DNA of 64,000 nt from NCBI RefSeq assembly GCF_013256425.1, contig NZ_CP053904.1, positions 3,534,001-3,598,000 on the forward strand, written 5' to 3'. This stretch comes from Hymenobacter sp. BRD67 (GTDB lineage Bacteria; Bacteroidota; Bacteroidia; Cytophagales; Hymenobacteraceae). The notes beneath the pieces were generated by a model, which was not told the origin of the DNA, did no database searches, and was given only the letters and a program-made list of their open reading frames with translations. Every line of letters starts with the position of its first letter. The first letter of the stretch is position 1. This document shows positions 28,831-37,152 of the stretch, piece after piece. The position numbers and the translations under genes are program-made.

Positions 28831-31779
28831 ATGCGGTTTTGGCTATTTCTTCTCCTGAGCCTATGGCCAGCCACCCGGTGCCTGGCAGCGCAGCGCGGGC
28901 CGGTTACGACGGCCCCGCCCGCCCTGCTATTGCGCGACACGACCCGGACGTATCAGCTTTCGCCGCTGCTGGAGCTGCTGCCCGACCCGCCGGGCGCGCC
29001 GTTGAGCCTGGCTCAGGTGCTGTCGGCGCCCTATGCCAGCCGCTTTCGGCGCAGCCCCGAGTCTATTCCCAATACTGCTGGCAGCCACACGTACTGGGTA
29101 AGGTGGCAGCTCGGCAACGCGCTCAACACGCGCACCCAATGGGTACTGAGCATGCGGGCTTTCCTGACCAGCTTCGACCTGTTTACGGTAGACGCGCGAG
29201 GCCGGGTGATACGGGCTCAGCACCTCGACCCCGACTACACCTGGGCGGCGCTGCACACGCTACCGGGCCGGCGGTTCAACATTGCCCTGACGCTACCCAG
29301 CGGGCAGCCGCGCACCTTTTACTTGCATTCAGCAGGCAGTATATATAACTTTCAGCTTTGCGAGCGCACGCATCTGCTGCAGCTATTTCGGGAGGGAGAC
29401 GTGTGGGAAACGCTTTTTTTTGGCACCTTCCTGGTACTGGTGGTGTACAATCTACTGCTTTTCCTGGCTATCCGCGACCGCACCTACCTCTACTACGTGC
29501 TGTATGCCAGCAGCTTTGCGCTTTTACAAGCGCAGGCCACTGGCTACCTTCGCCAGTGGCTGGCTCCGGTGCTAGCCGCGCCGGCTCTGACCAGCCAGCA
29601 CATCGACCTGCTGGAGGGCCTGCTGCTGGGGGCTACGCTGTTTACCGGCATTCTCACGGTTCGCTCCTTTCTGGAAACCGGGCGCCTTGCGCCGCGGCTC
29701 GATGGGGCGCTGCGGGCAGCCGCTTACTTTACGCCCCTGCCCCTGCTGGCCGTATATATACCCTACGACTGGGGTGGCTGGCTGGCGCCCCTGGTGGCGC
29801 TGGGCGTGAGTGCGGCGCTGCTGGCCGCCGGCATCGCCGTCACCCTGACCGGCTACCGGCCGGCGCGGTATTACATGGCCGGCTGGACGCTGGTGCTGCT
29901 CGCCGTTATTGCGTTTTACCTGCGCACGCTGCGGCTGCTGCCCGTGTCGTTTTTCACCGAATACGGTATTCGGGTTACCTCGGCCCTCGATGTAATTCTG
30001 CTCTCGCTGGGGCTGGCCGACCGCATCAACGTGGCCCGGCGCGAGCGGCAGCTGGCTCAGGAGGCTACTATTGCGGCGCTGCGCGAAAAGGATGACGTGC
30101 GCGAGCAAGCCACGCGCGAGCTGACCCGCCATGCGGCGCAGCTGCAGCACGCTTACCAGGAGCTGCAAACCAGCCTGCAAACCACCGATAAGCTGCAAAG
30201 CCTGGATGAGCTAAAGACGCGCTTTTTCACCAACATCAGCCATGAGCTGCGTACGCCGCTTACGCTTATTCTGGCCCCGCTCGAGCAGCTCGTGACCGAT
30301 ACCCGCGCCGACCATCCGGCGGCGGCCGAGTACGAGCTGATGCACCACCAGGCCCAGCGCCTGCTGCAGCTCGTCAATCAGCTGCTCGACGTAGCCCGGC
30401 TCGAAGCAGGCCAGCTCCGGCTCCGGGCAGTGCCCACCGACCTGCGCCGCTTCGTGCGCATCCACGCGGCGGCCTTTAGCTCGCTGGCCGCCAGCCGCGG
30501 CCTGAACCTGACCATTGAGGCCGATGGCCCCGCCGTGGAAGCCTGGGTAGAGCCCGACCAGCTGGAAAAAATCCTGGGTAATCTGCTCAGCAATGCCCTG
30601 AAATTTACGCCGGCCAGCGGCACGGTGCGCGTGCGGCTTTATGCCGACGACCAGGAGGCCGTGCTTCAGGTACAGGATACCGGGCCGGGCATTGCCCCCG
30701 AGCACCTGGGCCGCATTTTCGAGCGGTTTCAGCAGGCAGATGACTCCCTTACACGCCCGCACGGTGGCTCGGGGGTAGGCCTGGCGTTGGTCAAAGAGCT
30801 CGTGCAGCTGCATCACGGCCAGGTATGCGTCCAAAGCACGCTGGGCCAGGGCACTACCTTTGAAGTGCGGCTGCGGCTGGGCTGCGCTCACTTAACGCCC
30901 GAGCAAATGGCCGAGCCCACGGCAGCCGAAGTGCCCGCGACTACCGCCCTGGCCGAGCGGCCCGGCCCAACCGAGCGGGCGGCCAGGGCGGCAGCCCACA
31001 CTTCCGGGAGCCGGCCCTTGGTGCTTATCGTGGAAGACCACCCCGACATGCGTCAGTACCTGCGCACCTGCCTGGCGGCCAACTATCGCGTGCTGCTTGC
31101 CTCCGATGGGCCGGCTGGCCTGGCGGCGGCCCACGCCCACAACCCCGACCTAGTTGTAAGCGACCTGATGATGCCGGGGCTCGATGGCCTGGGCTTGTGC
31201 GAGCAGCTAAAAGCCAATGAGGCAACCAGCCATATTCCGGTGGTACTGCTCACGGCTCGCACCGCCGACGAAAGCCGGCTGGCCGGCCTGGAACTGGGCG
31301 CCGACGACTACCTCACCAAGCCTTTCCGCCCGGTCGAGCTGCGGGCGCGGGTGCACAACCTTATTCAGCAGCGGCAGCTGCTGCGGCGGCGCTTTGGGCA
31401 GGAAATGACTTTGCAGCCCCGCGATATCGCCATTACTTCGGTCGATGCGCACTTTCTGACCAGGGCGCTGGAGGTGGTAGAGGCGCACCTGGCCGACCCC
31501 AATTTTAGCGTCGACCAACTTGCCGATGCGCTGCACCTGAGCCGTATGCAGCTGCATCGCAAGCTCAAAGCCCTGGCCGACCAGCCCGCTACCGAGTTTA
31601 TTCGCACCGTGCGCCTACGCCGGGCAGCGCAGCTACTGGCCGCCACTGCCGGCAATGTCGGCGAAGTGTGCTACCAGGTAGGCTTCCAGCATTTATCCTA
31701 TTTTACCAAGTGCTTTCGGGAGCTGTATGGCTACCCGCCGTCAGAACATGCCGCCCGCCAGGCGGCCCTCACAGAGTAG
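28831..31779 (+). CDS. Hybrid two-component sensor with 7TMR-DISM, HisKA, REC and AraC domains
   Basis: 982 residues combining sensor and regulator. Signal/TM segment MRFWLFLLLSLWPATRCLA; a periplasmic 7TMR-DISM beta sandwich (~45-190) with SHTYWVRWQLGN and RTFYLHSAGS; then seven membrane helices (~200-390). A coiled coil follows, then HisKA with FFTNISHELRTPLTLILAPL (His ~471) and HATPase_c with NLLSNALKFTP and DTGPGIAPE...GGSGVGLAL. A receiver domain (LVLIVEDHPDMRQYL; phospho-Asp in DLVVSDLMMPG; Lys in DDYLTKPF) precedes a C-terminal AraC-type helix-turn-helix pair (FSVDQLADALHLSRMQLHRK). It senses a periplasmic ligand and regulates transcription directly. ATG 28831 starts the signal segment; an upstream GTG is possible. 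Confidence 0.92.
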   Translation: MRFWLFLLLSLWPATRCLAAQRGPVTTAPPALLLRDTTRTYQLSPLLELLPDPPGAPLSLAQVLSAPYASRFRRSPESIPNTAGSHTYWVRWQLGNALNTRTQWVLSMRAFLTSFDLFTVDARGRVIRAQHLDPDYTWAALHTLPGRRFNIALTLPSGQPRTFYLHSAGSIYNFQLCERTHLLQLFREGDVWETLFFGTFLVLVVYNLLLFLAIRDRTYLYYVLYASSFALLQAQATGYLRQWLAPVLAAPALTSQHIDLLEGLLLGATLFTGILTVRSFLETGRLAPRLDGALRAAAYFTPLPLLAVYIPYDWGGWLAPLVALGVSAALLAAGIAVTLTGYRPARYYMAGWTLVLLAVIAFYLRTLRLLPVSFFTEYGIRVTSALDVILLSLGLADRINVARRERQLAQEATIAALREKDDVREQATRELTRHAAQLQHAYQELQTSLQTTDKLQSLDELKTRFFTNISHELRTPLTLILAPLEQLVTDTRADHPAAAEYELMHHQAQRLLQLVNQLLDVARLEAGQLRLRAVPTDLRRFVRIHAAAFSSLAASRGLNLTIEADGPAVEAWVEPDQLEKILGNLLSNALKFTPASGTVRVRLYADDQEAVLQVQDTGPGIAPEHLGRIFERFQQADDSLTRPHGGSGVGLALVKELVQLHHGQVCVQSTLGQGTTFEVRLRLGCAHLTPEQMAEPTAAEVPATTALAERPGPTERAARAAAHTSGSRPLVLIVEDHPDMRQYLRTCLAANYRVLLASDGPAGLAAAHAHNPDLVVSDLMMPGLDGLGLCEQLKANEATSHIPVVLLTARTADESRLAGLELGADDYLTKPFRPVELRARVHNLIQQRQLLRRRFGQEMTLQPRDIAITSVDAHFLTRALEVVEAHLADPNFSVDQLADALHLSRMQLHRKLKALADQPATEFIRTVRLRRAAQLLAATAGNVGEVCYQVGFQHLSYFTKCFRELYGYPPSEHAARQAALTE

Positions 31780-31827
31780 AAGCATGAGCCTTCATCGTCT
31801 GCTGGCCGAGATTTAATTTACCGATAT

Positions 31828-31852
31828 AAGCCCGATAGCATCGGGCTTTTTT
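31828..31852 (+). terminator. Rho-independent terminator
   Basis: AAGCCCGAT-AGC-ATCGGGCTT followed by a T run, 49 bases after the hybrid kinase stop codon. Confidence 0.88.
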
Positions 31853-32131
31853 ATTAATCACGCCTGACTATGAGCATATTATACACTCTGTTACAAAAGT
31901 GCTAGCTTTTGTAAAATTCCTGCTAACTACCACCAGCGGCACCCAGCCACCTTTGCCGAAGTCACTGGCTTGTGCCCCTGCACTGAGCACTGCACTGGCA
32001 GCAAGGCATACATCGGCCCAGCTTTCCATCCTACTTTATATGTCAGACTGAGCCCCTTCATTTTAAGCAGTCTGCATTCTCTCTCAAAAACTCCCATCCA
32101 AACGGCAGCCCAGGCGACGCCCCTAAACAGC
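31853..32131 (+). promoter_or_regulatory. Intergenic region with a 24-bp palindrome upstream of the OmpA-family gene
   Basis: The non-coding stretch after the terminator contains TTACAAAAG-TGCTAG-CTTTTGTAA at 31891-31914, a perfect 9-bp dyad that could be an operator, and an otherwise GC-balanced leader. CCACCTTTGCC near 31950 is one or two bases off a -7 box. No small gene is convincing here. Confidence 0.35.
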
Positions 32132-33337
32132 ATGAAAAACCTATATAAACCTGCGTTAGCACTGCTGTTGCTTGGCACAGCGCCGGGCGCTCACGCCCAG
32201 TTCCGGTTACCCGACATCGGCTCGCGCGTGCAGAATGCGGTAAACAATCGTCTTAGCCAGCGCACCGACCAGGCCATCAACAAAGGCCTCGACAAAACCG
32301 AAAGCGCGGCTACCTCGGCCGCCAAGGGCACAGCAAGCAGCCCGGCCGCCACCGACGCGGCGGGTAGCACCGCCCCGGCCGGCGGTGAGCACCTGACTTC
32401 CCGCTACGACTTTGTGCCGGGCAGCAAGGTCATTTTTGAAGACCGGCTGGCTGGTGAGCAGCTGGGCGAGTTTCCGGCCCGCTGGGAGCTGCTCGACGGC
32501 AGCGCCGAAGTACTGAGCGCGAGCGGGCAGCCAGCAATTGCCATTGCCCGTAATGCCGATATCAGCCCGCTTATCAAGGAGGCCAACTATCTGCCAGCGG
32601 CGTTTACGCTGGAGATGGACGTATTTCTACTGCCTTCGCAACGCATGTTTGTGTGGCTGTGGGACGAGCGGAAGCACCATCAGGAGGTGAATGGCGAGCT
32701 GGGATACCTGCAAATCACGGAAAAAGGCATTACAATGCCCGATAAAAACCTGGGACAGGAAACCCTGACCGAAACGGTGCCGGCCGGCAGCTGGCATCAC
32801 GTTGCCCTGGCTTTCAACCAGCGCAGCCTCAAAGGCTACCTCGACCAGAGCCGCCTGCTGAACGTGCCCGATGTGCACGGCAAGCCGACGGGCCTTACCA
32901 TCGGGGCCCGGCCCATCTACGGCGATACCAAGCCGCTGCTGGTGCGCAATGTGCGGCTGGCCGAGGGTGGTAAAGACCTGTATGCCCGCCTCATGACCGA
33001 TGGCCGCATTGTAAGCCACGATATTTTATTTGACCCTGGCCAGGCGGTTATCAAGCCGAGTTCGCAGCCTGCTCTCACCCAGCTGGCCAGCCTACTGCAA
33101 AGCCAACCGGCACTTCGCTTCAGCATAGAAGGCCACACCGACTCGGATGGTGATGCCGCGGCCAACCTAAAACTGTCGCAGGCACGGGCCGAGGCAGTTC
33201 GGGCTGCCCTGCTCAAAGCAGGCATCTCGGCTGACCGCCTCACCGCCAAGGGCTTGGGAGAAACCAAGCCGCTCGACCCCAGCAATACCGCCGCAGCCAA
33301 GGCCCAGAATCGCCGCGTCGAGTTTGTGAAGATTTAG
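32132..33337 (+). CDS. OmpA-family outer-membrane/periplasmic protein with LamG-like middle domain
   Basis: 401 residues. Signal peptide MKNLYKPALALLLLGTAPGAHA. A helical, Ala/Thr-rich region (~25-90) is followed by a beta-sandwich resembling LamG/concanavalin folds (~105-285; FTLEMDVFLL ... GSWHHVALAFNQRSLKGYLD). The C-terminal OmpA domain (~290-401) has FDPGQAVIKPSSQPAL, IEGHTDSDGDAAANLKLSQA and KGLGETKPLDPS, which bind peptidoglycan. The LamG-like call is from pattern only. Single gene, with terminators on both sides of its transcription unit. Confidence 0.8.
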   Translation: MKNLYKPALALLLLGTAPGAHAQFRLPDIGSRVQNAVNNRLSQRTDQAINKGLDKTESAATSAAKGTASSPAATDAAGSTAPAGGEHLTSRYDFVPGSKVIFEDRLAGEQLGEFPARWELLDGSAEVLSASGQPAIAIARNADISPLIKEANYLPAAFTLEMDVFLLPSQRMFVWLWDERKHHQEVNGELGYLQITEKGITMPDKNLGQETLTETVPAGSWHHVALAFNQRSLKGYLDQSRLLNVPDVHGKPTGLTIGARPIYGDTKPLLVRNVRLAEGGKDLYARLMTDGRIVSHDILFDPGQAVIKPSSQPALTQLASLLQSQPALRFSIEGHTDSDGDAAANLKLSQARAEAVRAALLKAGISADRLTAKGLGETKPLDPSNTAAAKAQNRRVEFVKI

Positions 33338-33394
33338 GCAAGGCCCACTTAACTACAGTAAGCTAAGAAACCGAGCGCCTCATTTCTTGGAACG

Positions 33395-33432
33395 AAAAAA
33401 AGCCTCCTGCACTGGTGCAGAAGGCTTTTTTT
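33395..33432. terminator. Bidirectional terminator between OmpA gene and tRNA-Phe
   Basis: AAAAAA-AGCCT-C-CTGCAC-TG-GTGCAG-A-AGGCT-TTTTTT: a strong stem with A and T runs on both sides. It can stop the plus-strand OmpA transcript and the minus-strand tRNA-Phe transcript. Confidence 0.9.
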
Positions 33433-33433
33433 G

Positions 33434-33506
<73 letters not shown>

Positions 33507-33541
33507 GGGTTTTCCGAAGCCGGGTTAGCGGCTTGGGAGCG

Positions 33542-33571
33542 CAAAGGTACGAAAACCGGGTTACCGTGCAA
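33542..33571 (-). promoter_or_regulatory. tRNA-Phe promoter (TTG - 19 bp - TACCTTTG)
   Basis: On the minus strand, TTG (33571-33569) and TACCTTTG (33549-33542) are separated by 19 bases. This is the spacing expected for the Bacteroidota housekeeping sigma factor. The -7 box ends 35 bases before the tRNA. Confidence 0.65.
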
Positions 33572-33679
33572 GAATCTGGGCAAAAAAATTTCAGGAACGT
33601 GAGCAAGGCGCACCTAAAGTAGTCGTCATGCCTACTAAATTGCGGCCCTATCCCACCCTGCCGCTTACCTTTACCGTCT

Positions 33680-35062
33680 ATGCTGCAACCCATTCTTTTC
33701 GCGCTGCTGTTGCTGGCAGCCTTCGGCCTGTTTGCCTGGCAGGTCCGCAAAATTCGGGCTAACATCCTTGTGGGCCGCGACCGCGATATGAGCGGCCACT
33801 TCGGCGAGCGCCTCAACAAAACCCTGCTGGTGGCTTTTGGCCAGCAGAAGATGTTTAAGCGCGTTACGCCCGCAGTGCTGCACCTGGTGGTGTACGTGGG
33901 TTTTATCGTCATCAATATCGAGGTAATTGAGATTATTATCGATGGCCTGTTTGGCACGCACCGCTTCCTGAGCTTTCTGGGGCCGGTGTACAGCGCCCTG
34001 ATGGCCGTGAATGAAACACTGGCCGCGCTGGTTATTGTGGCGGTCGCGGCGTTTTGGTGGCGGCGCAACCACCGCCCGCCGGTGCAGCGGTTTACCGGCG
34101 TAGAGCTGCGCATGTGGCCCAAGCTCGATGCCAATATTATTCTCTATATAGAAGTAGCGCTGATGGCGGCGCTGTTCTTCATGAACTCGGCCGACATTCG
34201 GCTGCACCAGCTCGAAGGCAAGGCCCTGCCGGGCGCGTTCCCGGTCAGTCACTTTCTGGCCAACCTGCTTCCGGCTACCAGCGTGGACACGCTCGAAGTG
34301 CTGGAGCGCGCCGGCTGGTGGATTCACATCACGGGCATCCTGTTGTTTCTCAATTACCTCCCAAGCTCCAAGCACTTCCACATCCTGCTGGCCTTCCCGA
34401 ACGTGTGGTACTCGCGCCTGGTACCGCAGGGGCAGTTTTCCAACGTAGACAGCATTACCCACGAGGTGAAGGCTATGATGGACCCGAGCTACGTAGTGCC
34501 GGCCCCGGCTACCAACCCCGACGGCTCGGCCCTGGCGCCCACGCCCTTCGGGGCCAAAGACGTGGAAGACCTGCCCTGGACTTCGCTGCTGAACGCGTAC
34601 TCGTGCACCGAGTGCGGCCGCTGTACCTCGGTGTGCCCGGCCAACCTGACGGGCAAGCTGCTCTCGCCGCGCAAAATCATCATGGACACCCGCGACCGGG
34701 TGGAGGAGAAATACAACTCGCCGCTCATCTTCCACCCCAACGTGTACGGCCCCGAAGCCAGGCACGAGCCCATCACGGACCTGGCCAACGCCACGCTGCT
34801 GCGCGGCAAAGTAACGCCCGAGGAGCTGTGGGCCTGCACCACCTGCAACGCCTGCGTCGAGAGCTGCCCGGTGAACATCAACCCTTTGGAAAGTATCATC
34901 GAGATGCGCCGCTTCCTGGTGCTGGAAGAGTCGGCCGCACCCAACTCGCTCAACGTCATGTTCTCCAACATCGAAAACAACGGTGCGCCCTGGGCCTTCT
35001 CGCCTTCCGACCGCCTCAACTGGGCCGATGAGCTGTACGTGGCGGAGAAGGTGACGACATAA
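33680..35062 (+). CDS. HdrD/LutA-like membrane (Fe-S)-binding oxidoreductase, N-terminal half of a split pair
   Basis: 460 residues. About five membrane helices in the first 260 residues (MLQPILFALLLLAAFGLFAW; VVYVGFIVINIEVIEII; LAALVIVAVAAFWW; and two more) resemble a NarI-like quinone/heme domain. After residue ~300 come two 4Fe-4S motifs, CTECGRCTSVCP and CTTCNACVESCP, each with a following Cys-Pro. This is the arrangement of HdrD/GlpC/LutA family electron-transfer subunits. The matching CCG-domain subunit is encoded at 35450, with a small unrelated-looking gene between. Electron donor and acceptor are unknown; many Bacteroidota carry this pair. Confidence 0.85.
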   Translation: MLQPILFALLLLAAFGLFAWQVRKIRANILVGRDRDMSGHFGERLNKTLLVAFGQQKMFKRVTPAVLHLVVYVGFIVINIEVIEIIIDGLFGTHRFLSFLGPVYSALMAVNETLAALVIVAVAAFWWRRNHRPPVQRFTGVELRMWPKLDANIILYIEVALMAALFFMNSADIRLHQLEGKALPGAFPVSHFLANLLPATSVDTLEVLERAGWWIHITGILLFLNYLPSSKHFHILLAFPNVWYSRLVPQGQFSNVDSITHEVKAMMDPSYVVPAPATNPDGSALAPTPFGAKDVEDLPWTSLLNAYSCTECGRCTSVCPANLTGKLLSPRKIIMDTRDRVEEKYNSPLIFHPNVYGPEARHEPITDLANATLLRGKVTPEELWACTTCNACVESCPVNINPLESIIEMRRFLVLEESAAPNSLNVMFSNIENNGAPWAFSPSDRLNWADELYVAEKVTT

Positions 35063-35092
35063 ATTAGTACGCACCGACTAGCTTATCTTTTT

Positions 35093-35404
35093 ATGAAAGG
35101 CGAAGACCAAATTTTGGGATTGCTGGCCGAACTGCTGCGTAAACCAGACCAGACTCATGAAACCTTAGCGGAGATGAATAATCGGCTGGGCAACGTGGAG
35201 AACCGACTGGGCAACGTAGAAAATAAACTTGACACAGTGGCAGCAAACCAGGTGGCGCACCAGCAGACTTTGCATACGCTGGCGCTCAACCAGCATCAGC
35301 GCGAGCTTGAAGATATTATGGGTATTCTGGACTCCGTGGCCCGGATGCAGCGCGATACGAATCGTCGTCTCGACCGCTTGGAGCATCCCGGTGATTTCGC
35401 TTGA
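35093..35404 (+). CDS. Small coiled-coil protein with tandem NRLGNVE heptad repeats
   Basis: 103 residues, almost entirely helical. NRLGNVENRLGNVENKLD is a near-perfect heptad repeat, followed by more helix (HQRELEDIMGILDSVARMQ). No signal peptide or membrane segment. It sits between the two halves of the Fe-S oxidoreductase on the same strand (30 bases after the first, 45 before the second). Base composition is less GC-biased than its neighbours. I do not recognise a family; a structural or regulatory role and a recent insertion are both possible. Confidence 0.65.
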   Translation: MKGEDQILGLLAELLRKPDQTHETLAEMNNRLGNVENRLGNVENKLDTVAANQVAHQQTLHTLALNQHQRELEDIMGILDSVARMQRDTNRRLDRLEHPGDFA

Positions 35405-35449
35405 TTGAGCCCTCGTTGTTAGTGATTGTGAGTATTTAGCAAAAAAAAT

Positions 35450-36358
35450 ATGACGCCTACTTCCTCCCCTGCTGCCCCCGCCAAGCGCCAGCTTACCGTG
35501 CCCACCGTAGCCGACCTGGCCGCCGAAGGCAAGTCGCCCGAAATTCTATTCTGGGTGGGCTGCGCAGGCGCGTTCGACGACCGGTACAAGCGCGTGACCC
35601 GGGCCTTTGCCCGCATTCTGGAGCACGTCGGCACCAACTACGCCGTGCTGGGCCTCGAAGAGAGCTGCACCGGTGACCCGGCCAAGCGGGCCGGCAACGA
35701 GTTTTTGTTTCAGATGCAGGCCATGCAAAACATCACGACGATGAACGGCTACGGCATTAAGAAAATCGTGACTGCCTGCCCGCACTGCTTCAATACCATC
35801 AAAAACGAGTATCCGGCGCTGGGTGGTGAGTACGAGGTAATTCACCACAGCACCTACCTGCAACAGCTTATCAATGAGGGTAAAGTAGCGGTGAAGGGTG
35901 GCGAAAGCTTTAAGGGCCGACGCATCACGTTCCACGACTCATGCTACCTGGGCCGGGCCAACAACATTTACGAAGCCCCGCGCGACGTGCTCGCTGCCCT
36001 CGATGCCGACCTGGTGGAGATGAAGCGCAGCCGTGCCAACGGCCTGTGCTGCGGCGCCGGCGGCGCCCAGATGTGGAAGGAGCCCGAGCCCGGCAAAAAA
36101 GATATCAACATCGAGCGCACCGAGGAGGCGTTGGCCACGCTGGGCGGCGCAGCGGCGGCCCTGGATAACCTGCGCGGCGTCGAAACCGAGCGCCCCGCGC
36201 CCGGCCAGCACCCACTGCAGGGCAGTATCATTGCCGTGGGCTGCCCTTTCTGCATGACCATGATGAGCGACGGCGTGAAAAACAAGGAACAGGAGGGTAT
36301 CGTGCAGGTGTTTGACCTGGCCGAGCTGGTAGCCAGCGCCGAAGGCATTAACGCCTAA
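35450..36358 (+). CDS. CCG-domain (Fe-S) oxidoreductase subunit, C-terminal half of the split pair
   Basis: 302 residues. The two cysteine-rich CCG modules show FWVGCAGAFDDRY and TACPHCFNTIKNEYP in the first, and TFHDSCYLGRANNIYEAPR, NGLCCGAGG and GCPFCMTMM in the second. These bind the 4Fe-4S/noncubane clusters of HdrB/GlpC-like enzymes. It has no membrane helices and should dock on the membrane subunit at 33680. The N-terminal ~20 residues are Pro/Ala-rich. The stop codon is followed directly by the left arm of an inverted-repeat element. Confidence 0.88.
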   Translation: MTPTSSPAAPAKRQLTVPTVADLAAEGKSPEILFWVGCAGAFDDRYKRVTRAFARILEHVGTNYAVLGLEESCTGDPAKRAGNEFLFQMQAMQNITTMNGYGIKKIVTACPHCFNTIKNEYPALGGEYEVIHHSTYLQQLINEGKVAVKGGESFKGRRITFHDSCYLGRANNIYEAPRDVLAALDADLVEMKRSRANGLCCGAGGAQMWKEPEPGKKDINIERTEEALATLGGAAAALDNLRGVETERPAPGQHPLQGSIIAVGCPFCMTMMSDGVKNKEQEGIVQVFDLAELVASAEGINA

Positions 36359-36591
36359 GACCACTGATTAGCCCGGATTTTAGCGGATTGCACGGATTTT
36401 GTAGTCGGTGCTCTTTTGTTTGCCTGGGGCAAGCCAGCTCTGCTGAACCGATACCCCGAATTTTGCCGTGGGTGCGCGTTGGCTCGCCTGCTTGCTTTTG
36501 CGCTCTTCTATTCGTTACAACCAACGGAATTTACGGCTTCACAGCACCTACAAAATCTGTGCAATCCGCTAAAATCCGTACTACTCAGTGG
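36359..36591 (+). repeat. Inverted-repeat intergenic element, copy 1
   Basis: Arms 36361-36404 and 36548-36591 are inverted and match at 40 of 44 bases; they enclose 143 unique bases. The left arm starts right after the TAA of the Fe-S gene (TAAGACCACTGATTAGC). The right arm ends 4 bases before the ATG at 36596. Copy 2 (44999-45211) has the same end sequences in the same orientation relative to the flanking genes. The interior has no convincing gene. Confidence 0.8.
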
Positions 36592-36595
36592 TGCT

Positions 36596-37083
36596 ATGTA
36601 CGTTGCCTTTGACCACCTGCCCCCGCATGCCCGCGTGTGGATTTACCAGGCCAGCCGCCCCTCACCGAAGAAGAGCTGGTGCGGCTGCTGCCCCGGCTGG
36701 CCGCCTTTGCCGAGGAGTGGACGAGCCATGGCCGGGAACTGGCTGCTTCGGCGCAGTTTCTGCACCGGCAGTTTCTGGTGATTGGCCTCGACGAAGCAGT
36801 GGCCGGGGCCAGCGGGTGCTCTATCGATGCATCGGTGCGATTTGTGCAGGCCCTGGAACAAGAGCTGGGGCTAAGCTTGTTGGAAAAGTCGCGCATGGCC
36901 TTTCTTGACGAAGCCGGGCTGCGGCTGCTTACCCGCAGCGAGCTACGCGAAGCCATTGCAGCTGGTCAGCTAACTCCTGAGACCTTGTATTTCAACAACA
37001 CGTTGAGTACTAAACAGGAATTAGACGACCACTGGCCCGCCCCGGCCGGTCAAACCTGGCTAGCCAGCTATTTTGCCGGGTAG
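36596..37083 (+). CDS. Conserved Bacteroidota protein often labelled 'ABC transporter ATPase' (frameshifted)
   Basis: About 162 residues once one base is restored. It begins MYVAFDHLPPHARVWIYQAS, and the frame changes at the CCCC run 36658-36661. One added C gives ASRPLTEEELVRLLPRL and joins the rest: EEWTSHGRELAAS, LDEAVAGASGCSIDASVRF, then a short helical C-terminus. The family is widespread in the phylum and lacks ATPase motifs despite the usual label, so its function is unknown. Its start codon abuts the repeat element, whose right arm may supply its upstream region. Confidence 0.75.
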
Positions 37084-37152
37084 CATCGGGCGGGGCTGGC
37101 CCAAACAGTTGTATTATTGCCTATCAAACCCCGACTTGCATTTCCTGGCTGC

